Source of the DNA: an uncultured Clostridia bacterium
Lineage (GTDB): Bacteria > Bacillota > Clostridia > TANB77 > CAG-508
Assembly (NCBI GenBank): GCA_934169725.1
Contig: CAKPOF010000003.1
Location: 1 to 64,000 of the forward strand
Length of the DNA: 64,000 nt
Reading direction: 5' to 3'
The notes beneath the pieces were generated by a model. The model worked only from the letters and a program-made list of their open reading frames with translations. It was not told the origin of the DNA and searched no databases. This document shows, piece by piece, positions 26,364-33,957 of the stretch; within the stretch, counting starts at the first letter, position 1, and every line of letters starts with the position of its first letter. Position numbers and translations under genes: made by a program.

Positions 26364-26429
26364 AAAAAAAATTCAAAGAAAGGAGAATATTATATAATTA
26401 AATTATTCAAAATATAATAAGGAAAAACA

Positions 26430-27245
26430 ATGGTATATATAAATGATGATGAAAAAATAAAAAATTTAGCTAATAATATGAATACAGATAATGTATATAT
26501 TTTTATGGATTTTGACAAAACAATTACTATTAAGCAATGTGTAGATTCATGGGATGCAAGTGCAAATAGTGAAATCCTAGGAGATGAACTTTCAAGCGAA
26601 TTAACAAGATATTATAAAAAATATAGACCAATAGAAGTAGATTATAAATTAGAACAAAATGAAAAAGAAAAATATATGATAGAATGGTACAGGACTTGTA
26701 TGGAACTGTATTACAAACATAATATGACTAAAGAAAAATTAGAACAATCAATAAACAAAAGTAAAATAATATTAAGAAAAGGTTTAAAAAATTTCTTTTT
26801 GAAGTTATATGAAAAAAATATTCCTGTTATAATATTATCTGCAGGAATAGGAAATGTAATAGAGCAAACATTAAGAAATGAAGGATGTTATTATGAAAAT
26901 ATTAAAATAATTAGTAATTTTATAAAATTTGATAAAAATGGAAATATGATAGAATATTCAGATTATCTAATTCATACTTTAAATAAAAATATTGACAAAC
27001 TTGCAGATTTAAAAATTAAATCAAGTATTGAAGAAAAGAAATATAGAATTGCTATAGGTGACCTGATTGAAGATATACAAATGATAGGGCAATATGAAGA
27101 TGAAAAATCATTAAAGATAGGATTTTTAAATGAAAACATAGAGCAAAATATGGATATGTATAAAAGTAAATTTGATATAGTATTAACAGAAGAAAATAGT
27201 TTTTTTGATATAGAAAAATTATTGGGAGAAATTATTAATTATTAA
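26430..27245 (+). CDS. HAD-superfamily 5'-nucleotidase (UMPH-1-like)
   Basis: 271 residues. HAD motif I is FMDFDKTIT with both aspartates. A helical cap follows, then motif II in IILSAGIGNVIEQ and motif III/IV acidic residues in AIGDLIEDIQM. The layout matches the pyrimidine 5'-nucleotidase (UMPH-1/cN-III) family, which dephosphorylates nucleoside monophosphates. The substrate is inferred from the family and not evident from the sequence. DUF4116 and phosphodiesterase genes follow closely, suggesting one operon. Confidence 0.75.
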   Translation: MVYINDDEKIKNLANNMNTDNVYIFMDFDKTITIKQCVDSWDASANSEILGDELSSELTRYYKKYRPIEVDYKLEQNEKEKYMIEWYRTCMELYYKHNMTKEKLEQSINKSKIILRKGLKNFFLKLYEKNIPVIILSAGIGNVIEQTLRNEGCYYENIKIISNFIKFDKNGNMIEYSDYLIHTLNKNIDKLADLKIKSSIEEKKYRIAIGDLIEDIQMIGQYEDEKSLKIGFLNENIEQNMDMYKSKFDIVLTEENSFFDIEKLLGEIINY

Positions 27246-27266
27246 ATATTTGAGAGGGTTCACAGT

Positions 27267-27779
27267 ATGGAAAAAAATGAAATAGTCGAAAATTGCAATA
27301 ATAAAGAAGTTATGCTTAGAGCAGTGAAAGAAAATGGTAAAAATCTGGAATTTGTATCAAGTGAATTACAAAATGATAAAGAAGTTGTTTTAGAAGCAGT
27401 AAGGCAAGATGGTGAAGCCTTAGAATTTGCAAGTACAAAATTAAAAGGTGATAAAGATATAATGCTAATAGCAACCAAATCAGCACCATGGACAATATGT
27501 TATGCATCTGAAGAATTAGCAGATGATAAAGAAATCATGTTAGGATGTTGTAAAAATTATGGACAAGCTTTATATTATGCATCTGAGCGATTAAGAGCAG
27601 ATAAAGAAATAGTGAAAGAAGCTGTTCAAAATAAAGGAATAATTATAAAATATGCAAGTAAAAAATTAATAGATGATAAAGAACTTGCAGAAATTGCAGT
27701 AAAACAAAACAAACAAGCATATCATTTTATATCAAATAGATTAAAAAATGATGAAGATATAAAGAAAATTATAGAATAA
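27267..27779 (+). CDS. DUF4116 repeat protein
   Basis: 170 residues made of about five tandem units of 24-32 residues, each with the pattern (N/D)DKE-hxh-AVxxxGxALxFASxxL. This is the DUF4116 repeat (for example DKEVVLEAVRQDGEALEFAS). It is a helical-repeat protein with no catalytic motif and unknown function. It lies 21 nt after the nucleotidase and 17 nt before the phosphodiesterase. Confidence 0.75.
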   Translation: MEKNEIVENCNNKEVMLRAVKENGKNLEFVSSELQNDKEVVLEAVRQDGEALEFASTKLKGDKDIMLIATKSAPWTICYASEELADDKEIMLGCCKNYGQALYYASERLRADKEIVKEAVQNKGIIIKYASKKLIDDKELAEIAVKQNKQAYHFISNRLKNDEDIKKIIE

Positions 27780-27796
27780 AATTTGGGAGGATAAAA

Positions 27797-28339
27797 ATGA
27801 GAGTTTTAGTTGTTTCAGATATACATGGTTCAGGATATTATGCAGATAAATTAGAGGAAATTATAAAAAAAGAAAATCCAGATAAAATTATAGTATTAGG
27901 AGATTTATATTATCATGGACCAAGAAATCCTTTAACAGATGAATATGCTCCAATGAAGGTAGCAAATTTGTTAAATAGTTTAAAAGATAAAATAGAGGTT
28001 ATAAGAGGAAATTGTGATGCAGAAGTAGATCAAATGATATCAGAATTTAAAGTAAAGGATAATATACAAGAAAAGATAAATGGAAAGCAAATGTTTTTTA
28101 CACATGGACACAAATATAATATAGATAATCCACCACCAGAAGATTTTGATATAATGTTTTATGGACATTATCATATATGTTTTATTAAAAAATATGAAGG
28201 AAAGTTATTTGTAAATCCAGGTTCAATATCTTTACCAAAAGAAAACACACCACATAGTTATGCAATGATAGAAGAGAAAGATATAATTATAAAAGATGTT
28301 GATGGTAATATAGTAGAAGAATATAAATATAAAGAATAA
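27797..28339 (+). CDS. yfcE: YfcE/MJ0936-family metallophosphoesterase
   Basis: 180 residues with all metal-binding motifs of small calcineurin-like phosphoesterases: DIHG at the N-terminus, VLGDLYYHG, RGNCD, FTHGH and GHYH. This matches YfcE-type phosphodiesterases; the natural substrate is uncertain. It is the last gene of the nucleotidase-DUF4116 cluster, with GGGAGG upstream and a long terminator downstream. Confidence 0.85.
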   Translation: MRVLVVSDIHGSGYYADKLEEIIKKENPDKIIVLGDLYYHGPRNPLTDEYAPMKVANLLNSLKDKIEVIRGNCDAEVDQMISEFKVKDNIQEKINGKQMFFTHGHKYNIDNPPPEDFDIMFYGHYHICFIKKYEGKLFVNPGSISLPKENTPHSYAMIEEKDIIIKDVDGNIVEEYKYKE

Positions 28340-28346
28340 ATTTAAG

Positions 28347-28393
28347 AAAATATATTATAAAGAAAATTAATTTTTTTATAATATATTTTTTTT
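28347..28393 (+). terminator. Terminator after yfcE
   Basis: A perfect 15-bp stem, AAAATATATTATAAA (28347-28361) and TTTATAATATATTTT (28375-28389), continues into a T run. Confidence 0.75.
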
Positions 28394-28499
28394 ATAAATA
28401 AATATACTTTTTTTACAAGTTTCGACATTTTTTTTAATAAAGATACTGTATTATATAAAAGTAATAGTAATAGTATTATAAAATAAAAGGGGGTAACAT

Positions 28500-29183
28500 A
28501 TGCAAAGTGTAAATGTAGAAAATTTAACAAAAATATGTGGGGGAAATAAAGGTAAAAAATACCTCTTGGACAATATTTCTTTTGAAATAGAGGCAGGGGA
28601 ATTTGTAGTTATTAAAGGAAATAGTGAAATTGAAAAGTTATCGCTATTTTATATGTTGGCAGGTTTAGAAAGTCCATCTAATGGAAATATAAAAGTAGAT
28701 AATATAAATATACAAAGTTTATCAAAAGAAAGAATGACAGTTTTTAGAAGAAGAAAGGTAAATTTGATTAATAAAACAAATAATTTAATTCCAACGTTAA
28801 CAGTAGAAAAAAATGTTGCACTACCAGTGGTATTAGATAAGAGGGGAGTTAAGGTAGAAAAATTAAATAATCTAATAGAAGAGTTTGATTTAAAGGATAA
28901 GAAAAATAAATATCCGGAAAATTTATCGGAAGAGGAACAAAAAAGAGTAGTTATAGTAAGAAGTATATTTATAAATTCAATTATAATGTTAGTTGACAAT
29001 ACAGAAAGTGAGATGACAAAAGAGGATTTATCAAAATTTTCGAATTATCTTAAAATAGCTAATAAAAAATATCATAGGACAATATTAATAATAACTGAAA
29101 GTAATGAGATAATAAAAAATGCTAATAGAATAATAGAAATAATTGATGGGAAAATAAAAAATAATGAGAAAGTGAGGAATTAA
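28500..29183 (+). CDS. ABC ATPase-like protein with degenerate nucleotide-binding motifs
   Basis: 227 residues aligned end to end with MacB/FtsE-type ABC ATPases, but the catalytic motifs are altered. Walker A reads GNSEIEKLS (Gly4 and Gly6 replaced, Lys kept). The signature reads LSEEEQKRV instead of LSGGQ. Walker B ends VDNTE, so the catalytic Glu after Asp is Asn. The frame is intact. It is either a nonhydrolytic regulator or a relic held with the FtsX-like partner 3 nt downstream. GGGGG precedes ATG 28500. Confidence 0.75.
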   Translation: MQSVNVENLTKICGGNKGKKYLLDNISFEIEAGEFVVIKGNSEIEKLSLFYMLAGLESPSNGNIKVDNINIQSLSKERMTVFRRRKVNLINKTNNLIPTLTVEKNVALPVVLDKRGVKVEKLNNLIEEFDLKDKKNKYPENLSEEEQKRVVIVRSIFINSIIMLVDNTESEMTKEDLSKFSNYLKIANKKYHRTILIITESNEIIKNANRIIEIIDGKIKNNEKVRN

Positions 29184-29186
29184 GAA

Positions 29187-29663
29187 ATGTTAGAACTAGT
29201 TTCAGAAAATATTAGAAAACACAAAAAAAGTGCGATTATTTATACAGCAATATTGTTATTAACAAATATAGAAATAATTATTTTATATATAAATAGGTCG
29301 GAATTAAAAAATAAAGGAAAAAATATATTGATATTAACATTAATTACTGTGATTGTTTGCTTTATTATATATCTTTTTAATATTATAAAAAGAAAGCGAG
29401 AAATAATTAATTTTAAATTAATAGGAACAACGAACAGACAAATAAGAGAGATTCTAGTTTTAGAAAATTTTATTGAAAATATAATAGCATTTTTAATATC
29501 TGGTATGATACTTGGTATATTAAAAAGTCAGTTTGAAGTACATATAAATATTTTATTAGTATTAATACAAATTGCAATATTTGTATGTACAATGATATTG
29601 ATACCTATTATACCAATAATAAAAATAAGTGAACTTTCAATAATTAAATATATGAAAAAATAA
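29187..29663 (+). CDS. Small FtsX-like membrane protein
   Basis: 158 residues with about four hydrophobic segments (roughly 16-34, 48-65, 95-112, 120-145). The cytoplasmic segment FKLIGTTNRQIREILVLENFIENI matches the FtsX/MacB permease motif that docks on the ATPase. The large extracellular domain is absent. It begins 3 nt after the degenerate ATPase gene, so the pair is translationally coupled and probably forms one complex. Function unknown. Confidence 0.7.
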   Translation: MLELVSENIRKHKKSAIIYTAILLLTNIEIIILYINRSELKNKGKNILILTLITVIVCFIIYLFNIIKRKREIINFKLIGTTNRQIREILVLENFIENIIAFLISGMILGILKSQFEVHINILLVLIQIAIFVCTMILIPIIPIIKISELSIIKYMKK

Positions 29664-29753
29664 AACAAAAAAATAAATTTATATAAACACTATTCAAATA
29701 TTCAAAAATATGATAAAAATATATTATATTTTGATATGGAGGGAATAGGAAGT

Positions 29754-30305
29754 ATGAAAGTTTATATAATTAGACATGGGCAAACAGAATGGAATAAAAA
29801 AGGAAGAATTCAAGGGAAAACAGATATTGAATTAAATAAAGATGGTATAGAACAAGCTACAATGGCAAGAAAAAACATAGAAAATTATAATATTGATTTA
29901 ATTATAGCATCACCTTTAAAAAGAGCAAGACAAACAGCAGAAATCATAAATAAAAATATGAAGGTACCAATTATATATGAAAATGCAGTAGTTGAAAGAG
30001 ATTTTGGCGAATTTGAAGGAATGGTAAGAAAAAAAATTAAAGATGAAATGTTAAATTCAGGAGCTTTATATAAGCAAGAATCAAGTGAGGTATATAAAGG
30101 TGTAGAGCCAATGTCACAACTATGTGAAAGAGTATGGATATTTTTGGATAAGTTAAAAGAAGAGTATAAGGGGAAAAATATTTTAATAGTAACACATGGA
30201 GGTGTTACAAGGGCTATAAATGGATATTTTGAACCTACAAATAAAGACAAAGTATTGGAAAAAATGGGATTAAGTAATTGTGAGATAAAAATGTACGAGA
30301 TGTAA
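29754..30305 (+). CDS. Histidine phosphatase family protein
   Basis: 183 residues. The catalytic RHG motif appears at the N-terminus (YIIRHGQTEWNKKGRIQG); the second His is in VTHGGVTRA; SPLKRARQTAEI and ERDFGEFEG are typical. It could be a phosphoglycerate-mutase-like or alpha-ribazole-type phosphatase; the sequence does not settle the substrate. ATG 29754 is chosen with GGAGGGAATAGG upstream, not ATG 29736, which precedes that site. Confidence 0.85.
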   Translation: MKVYIIRHGQTEWNKKGRIQGKTDIELNKDGIEQATMARKNIENYNIDLIIASPLKRARQTAEIINKNMKVPIIYENAVVERDFGEFEGMVRKKIKDEMLNSGALYKQESSEVYKGVEPMSQLCERVWIFLDKLKEEYKGKNILIVTHGGVTRAINGYFEPTNKDKVLEKMGLSNCEIKMYEM

Positions 30306-30322
30306 AAAAATTAAAAAAGGTA

Positions 30323-30353
30323 TTGACTTAGAGTTAACTTGAGGTGATATATT
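30323..30353 (+). promoter_or_regulatory. MerR-type promoter with 19-bp spacer
   Basis: TTGACT (30323-30328) and TATATT (30348-30353) are 19 bp apart, the stretched spacing typical of MerR-activated promoters. The spacer contains an imperfect palindrome centred on GTTAAC (30327-30346, 14 of 20 positions symmetric). It drives the flavodoxin gene. No MerR regulator is encoded in the window. Confidence 0.6.
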
Positions 30354-30398
30354 AAAAATGAAGTTAAAAGATAATAGGATTTTTAGGAGGAATTGTAA

Positions 30399-30890
30399 GT
30401 GGAAAATAGTAAAAAATTAGTTGTTTATTATTCATATACAGGACATACAAAGATGATAGCAGAAAGTATTCAAAAAAAATTAGGATGTGATATTTTAGAA
30501 ATAAAACCAGTACAACCATATTCTACAGACTATCAAACTGTAGTAGATGAAGAACAAAATAATGAAAGTTCAAATAAAACACCGGAAATTCAAAAAATAG
30601 ATAAAGATTTAAGTAATTATGATGAATTTATTATAGGAAGTCCTGTTTGGTGGTACACAATAGCTCCAGTAATTAGAACATTTTTAAAAGAAAATGATTT
30701 ATCAGGAAAAATCATAAAACCATATGCAACAAACGCAGGTTGGTTAGGACAAACATTCCAAGAAATAAAAAGAATATGTCAAAATTCAAAAGTTGAAAAT
30801 GAAATGAATATTGTATTTACAGAAAATTATCATGAAAATCAACTAGTAACATTACCTGATGAAATAGATGATTGGATAAATGAATTATAG
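30399..30890 (+). CDS. Flavodoxin-like protein
   Basis: 163 residues. The FMN phosphate loop YYSYTGHTKMIAE lies at the N-terminus and the isoalloxazine-binding region is GSPVWWYTIAPVIRTFL. The GTG start follows TTAGGAGG. It is probably an NAD(P)H-quinone or FMN-dependent redox protein of the short flavodoxin_4 type rather than an electron-transfer flavodoxin. The MerR-type promoter suggests induction by an electrophile, thiol or metal stress. Confidence 0.82.
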   Translation: MENSKKLVVYYSYTGHTKMIAESIQKKLGCDILEIKPVQPYSTDYQTVVDEEQNNESSNKTPEIQKIDKDLSNYDEFIIGSPVWWYTIAPVIRTFLKENDLSGKIIKPYATNAGWLGQTFQEIKRICQNSKVENEMNIVFTENYHENQLVTLPDEIDDWINEL

Positions 30891-30952
30891 TAACAAACGG
30901 TAGTAGGTGCAACACCCATGTATAAAAAACAATATATTATTAAATTAAAAAA
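30891..30952 (+). repeat. MITE-like element remnant (right end, forward)
   Basis: Directly after the flavodoxin stop, a GGTGCAACACCCATGTAT segment resembles the GCGACACCAAGGTAT of the full element. The right arm AAAAAACAATATATTATT follows. The left half is missing. Confidence 0.55.
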
Positions 30953-30973
30953 GTTTATTTATTAAAACAAAGA

Positions 30974-31016
30974 AATAATATTACCTATAAAGATAAATAA
31001 GGTAGTATTATTTTTT
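30974..31016 (+). terminator. Terminator after flavodoxin gene
   Basis: AATAATATTACCT (30974-30986) pairs with AGGTAGTATTATT (31000-31012) with one G-U pair, followed by T to 31016. Confidence 0.8.
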
Positions 31017-31060
31017 GCCATATGTATAAATAGCTTGATATAGGCAAAAATAAGACTATA

Positions 31061-31096
31061 CCCCTTATTTACAAAATACCATATAGGGTATATAAT
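31061..31096 (+). promoter_or_regulatory. csoR-copZ-copA promoter with copper operator
   Basis: TTTACA (31068-31073), 17 bp, TATAAT (31091-31096). The palindrome ATACC-ATAT-AGGGTAT fills the spacer, and TACCCC lies just upstream. G/C-tract palindromes of this kind are CsoR operators, so CsoR would block the promoter until copper binds. Confidence 0.7.
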
Positions 31097-31113
31097 GTTT
31101 GAGGAGGTAAGAA

Positions 31114-31407
31114 ATGGATAAATGTCATAAGAAAAAAACTGTAAGAAGTGATGATGAAAAAAAGAAAATTACAAACAGAATAAATAGAATATCTGGACAG
31201 TTAACTGCAATAAATAAAATGATACAAAATGACGAATATTGTAATGATATATTAATTCAATTATCTGCTATAGAAAATTCAGTGAAAAGTTTATCTAATC
31301 ATATATTAGAAAATCATATATATTCATGTGTAGCTAATGATTTGGAAAAAGGTAATCTAGAAGTGATAGATGAATTAATAAATTTATTTAAAAAATTTAA
31401 TAAATAA
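31114..31407 (+). CDS. csoR: Copper-sensing transcriptional repressor CsoR
   Basis: 97 residues, all-helical CsoR/RcnR/FrmR family. The Cu(I) ligands Cys43, His68 and Cys72 are present with the family spacing (H-x3-C); NRINRISGQL is the DNA-contact helix. It represses copper efflux genes and dissociates on Cu(I) binding. It opens an operon with copZ and copA. An additional CH pair near the N-terminus is unusual but may be incidental. SD GAGGAGG precedes the ATG. Confidence 0.92.
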   Translation: MDKCHKKKTVRSDDEKKKITNRINRISGQLTAINKMIQNDEYCNDILIQLSAIENSVKSLSNHILENHIYSCVANDLEKGNLEVIDELINLFKKFNK

Positions 31408-31425
31408 ATGAAAGGATGATGTAAA

Positions 31426-31635
31426 ATGAAAGAAATAAAGATTAAAATTAATGGAATGGTTTGTGAAGGATGTGAAAATAGAGTAAAATCTGTAGTATCT
31501 TCTATAAATGGAGTAGATGAGGTAGAAGCAAATCATAATACTGGTATAGTTATTGTAAAAACAAAGGAAGATTTAGATATTTCTCAAATAAAAGAAAAAA
31601 TAGAAGACATTGGTTATGAAATAGTAGAGGAATAA
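31426..31635 (+). CDS. copZ: Copper chaperone CopZ
   Basis: 69 residues, a single heavy-metal-associated domain. The Cu(I)-binding loop is GMVCEGCENRV (CxxC). It carries Cu(I) to the CopA ATPase encoded 5 nt downstream. AAAGGATG precedes the ATG. Confidence 0.93.
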   Translation: MKEIKIKINGMVCEGCENRVKSVVSSINGVDEVEANHNTGIVIVKTKEDLDISQIKEKIEDIGYEIVEE

Positions 31636-31639
31636 AGCT

Positions 31640-33844
31640 ATGAAAAATATAATTTTATCAATTGATGGTATGACTTGCAGTGCATGTTCAAATGGACTAG
31701 AAAAATATTTAAATAAACAAAATGGAATATTTAATGCTAGTGTAAATTTGGTTATGACAAATGCTACAATAACTTATGATGAGAATATTTTAAATCAAGA
31801 AAAAATAGAAAAATATATAAAACAGGCTGGGTTTAAGAGTTTAGGACTTTTTAAAGAATTTAATATAGAAAAAAATAATAAAAAGGAAAAACAAAAATTT
31901 ATTATTTTTACAATATTAGCAGTTATTTTAATGTATATCGCTATGGGACACATGATAGGCTTGCCAACTATAAGCCTATTGAATCCACATTATAATCCAA
32001 TAAATTATGCAATATGTTTATTAATACTAACAATTCTATTTCTAATATATGGATTTGATATTTTAAAAAATGGATATAAAAATTTAATCCATAAAATACC
32101 AAATATGGATACTCTTGTAGCAATAGGAGTTATAAGTAGTTTTATTTATAGTGTATATGGTATGTATATGGGAATTAAGGGAAATTCACATTTTGTAATG
32201 AATTTATATTTTGAATCTTCTGCAATAATAATTTATTTTGTTAAACTTGGTAGGTATATTGATGGAATAAGTAAAGACAAAACTAAAGAGGCAATACAAA
32301 AATTGGTTGAAATTACTCCAAACAATGCAATAATTGAAGTTGATGGAATACAAAAGGAAGTTACATTAGATGAAATAAAAAAAGGTGATATAGTAATTTC
32401 AAAGGCTGGTGATAAAATTGCAGTAGATGGAGAAATTATAGAAGGAAATACACATTTAGATGAATCATTTATAACTGGCGAAAGTAAACCAGTAGAAAAA
32501 GGTATTGGAGAAAAAGTAATTGCTGGAAGCTTGAATTTTGATGGTTTTATAAAATATAAAGCAGAAAGAATTGGAAAAGAATCTACTGTGTCAGAAATAG
32601 TAAAATTAGTTGTTGAAGCTAGCAATACAAAAGCACCAATAGCAAAAATTGCAGATAAAATTTCAGGTTATTTTGTTCCATCTGTAATTATAATAGCAAT
32701 AATAGCTTTTATAGCATATTTGATTTTAGGCTATGATGTTGGAACAGCACTAAGCACATTTATTACGGTATTAGTAGTTGCTTGTCCTTGTAGTCTTGGA
32801 CTTGCAACACCACTTGCTATAGTTGTAAGTGAAGGGATATGTGCAACCAATGGAATATTAGTAAAAAAGAGTGAAATATTAGAAAATGCTTCTAAAATTA
32901 ATACAATAGTATTTGATAAAACAGGAACATTAACATATGGAAAATTAAAAATTTCAAAGATTTATAATTATAGTAGCTATAAAGAAAATGATTTAATGAG
33001 ATTGGTAGGAAGTATAGAAGAAAAATCGACACACCCAATTGGAAAAGCTTTTGTGGATTATATGACAGAAAATAAAATTGAAAAAATAGAAGTAGAAAAC
33101 ATACAAAATATTGCAGGATATGGTATTGTTGGAAAAATAAAAAACAAAAAAATAATATTGGGAAATAGAAAAATAATAGAAAAATTTTCTATTATAAATA
33201 ATCATTTAGAGGATGAAAAAAAATTAGCTATTGAAGGAAATAGTATTATTTATGTAGCAGATGAAAAAGAAATTTTAGCATTAATTGGTGTCAATGACAT
33301 CATAAGAGAAAATGCTAAAGATGTTATAAAAGAAATACAAAAACACAATATAAAAACAATAATGTTAACAGGAGACAACAAAGAAACTGCAGAGAAAATA
33401 AGTAAAGAATTAGGAATAACAGATGTGATTTCAAATGTTTTACCATCACAAAAATCAGAAACAATAAAAAAATTAAAAGAAAATAGCAATAAAGTTATGA
33501 TGTGTGGAGATGGAATAAATGATAGTCCTGCATTAACAAATGCGGATATAGGTGTAAGTGTAAAAAGTGGTACAGATATTGCAATGGATTCAAGTGATGT
33601 TATTTTAACTAAAAATGATTTATATTCAGTGTTAAAACTTATAAAAATTAGTGAAAAAACTGTTAGAAATATAAAACAAAATTTGTTTTGGACATTTTTC
33701 TATAATTGCTTAATGATACCTGTTGCAATAGGATTTTTTAAGCCGATTGGAATTTATATTAATCCTATGATTGCTAGTTTGGCGATGGTATTTAGTAGTT
33801 TAACAGTTATTTTTAATGCTTTAAGATTAAGAAAAAATATATAA
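31640..33844 (+). CDS. copA: Copper-exporting P1B-type ATPase
   Basis: 734 residues. One N-terminal HMA domain (GMTCSAC near residue 10), about eight membrane helices, an actuator domain with TGES, the membrane metal site VACPCSLGLATP near 380, the phosphorylation motif FDKTGTLT near 425, the P1B signature HP in STHPIG, and the GDGIND hinge. The CPC motif and the csoR-copZ context support Cu(I) export. Complete. Confidence 0.95.
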   Translation: MKNIILSIDGMTCSACSNGLEKYLNKQNGIFNASVNLVMTNATITYDENILNQEKIEKYIKQAGFKSLGLFKEFNIEKNNKKEKQKFIIFTILAVILMYIAMGHMIGLPTISLLNPHYNPINYAICLLILTILFLIYGFDILKNGYKNLIHKIPNMDTLVAIGVISSFIYSVYGMYMGIKGNSHFVMNLYFESSAIIIYFVKLGRYIDGISKDKTKEAIQKLVEITPNNAIIEVDGIQKEVTLDEIKKGDIVISKAGDKIAVDGEIIEGNTHLDESFITGESKPVEKGIGEKVIAGSLNFDGFIKYKAERIGKESTVSEIVKLVVEASNTKAPIAKIADKISGYFVPSVIIIAIIAFIAYLILGYDVGTALSTFITVLVVACPCSLGLATPLAIVVSEGICATNGILVKKSEILENASKINTIVFDKTGTLTYGKLKISKIYNYSSYKENDLMRLVGSIEEKSTHPIGKAFVDYMTENKIEKIEVENIQNIAGYGIVGKIKNKKIILGNRKIIEKFSIINNHLEDEKKLAIEGNSIIYVADEKEILALIGVNDIIRENAKDVIKEIQKHNIKTIMLTGDNKETAEKISKELGITDVISNVLPSQKSETIKKLKENSNKVMMCGDGINDSPALTNADIGVSVKSGTDIAMDSSDVILTKNDLYSVLKLIKISEKTVRNIKQNLFWTFFYNCLMIPVAIGFFKPIGIYINPMIASLAMVFSSLTVIFNALRLRKNI

Positions 33845-33904
33845 TTGCTAGCCATTTGAGATTTTCACCTTTTAGTTGAAAATTTAAATTGGGTAAGAAC
33901 AAAG
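33845..33904 (+). repeat. Structured ~60-nt repeat, copy 1
   Basis: It shares the 20-nt block GCTAGCCATTTGAGATTTTC and most of the next 40 nt with 39935-39993. It folds as TTGC-tag-CC-ATTTGAG(a)TTTTC paired with GAAAATTTAAAT-t-GG-GTAA. Base differences between the copies preserve pairing, including a T-A to C-G change. A second hairpin (AACAAAG...CTTTGTT, 33898-33922) with T residues follows and could be a terminator for copA. Confidence 0.65.
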
Positions 33905-33957
33905 AGCGACTACGTCACTTTGTTTTATAATAGGAGGCGTAAAATAAAAATAAAATT

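Noticed and set aside
33898..33930. Known riboswitch upstream of the second P-type ATPase
   Set aside because: The two-hairpin layout is suggestive, but no conserved core of a class I can name is present; reported as an unclassified repeat instead.
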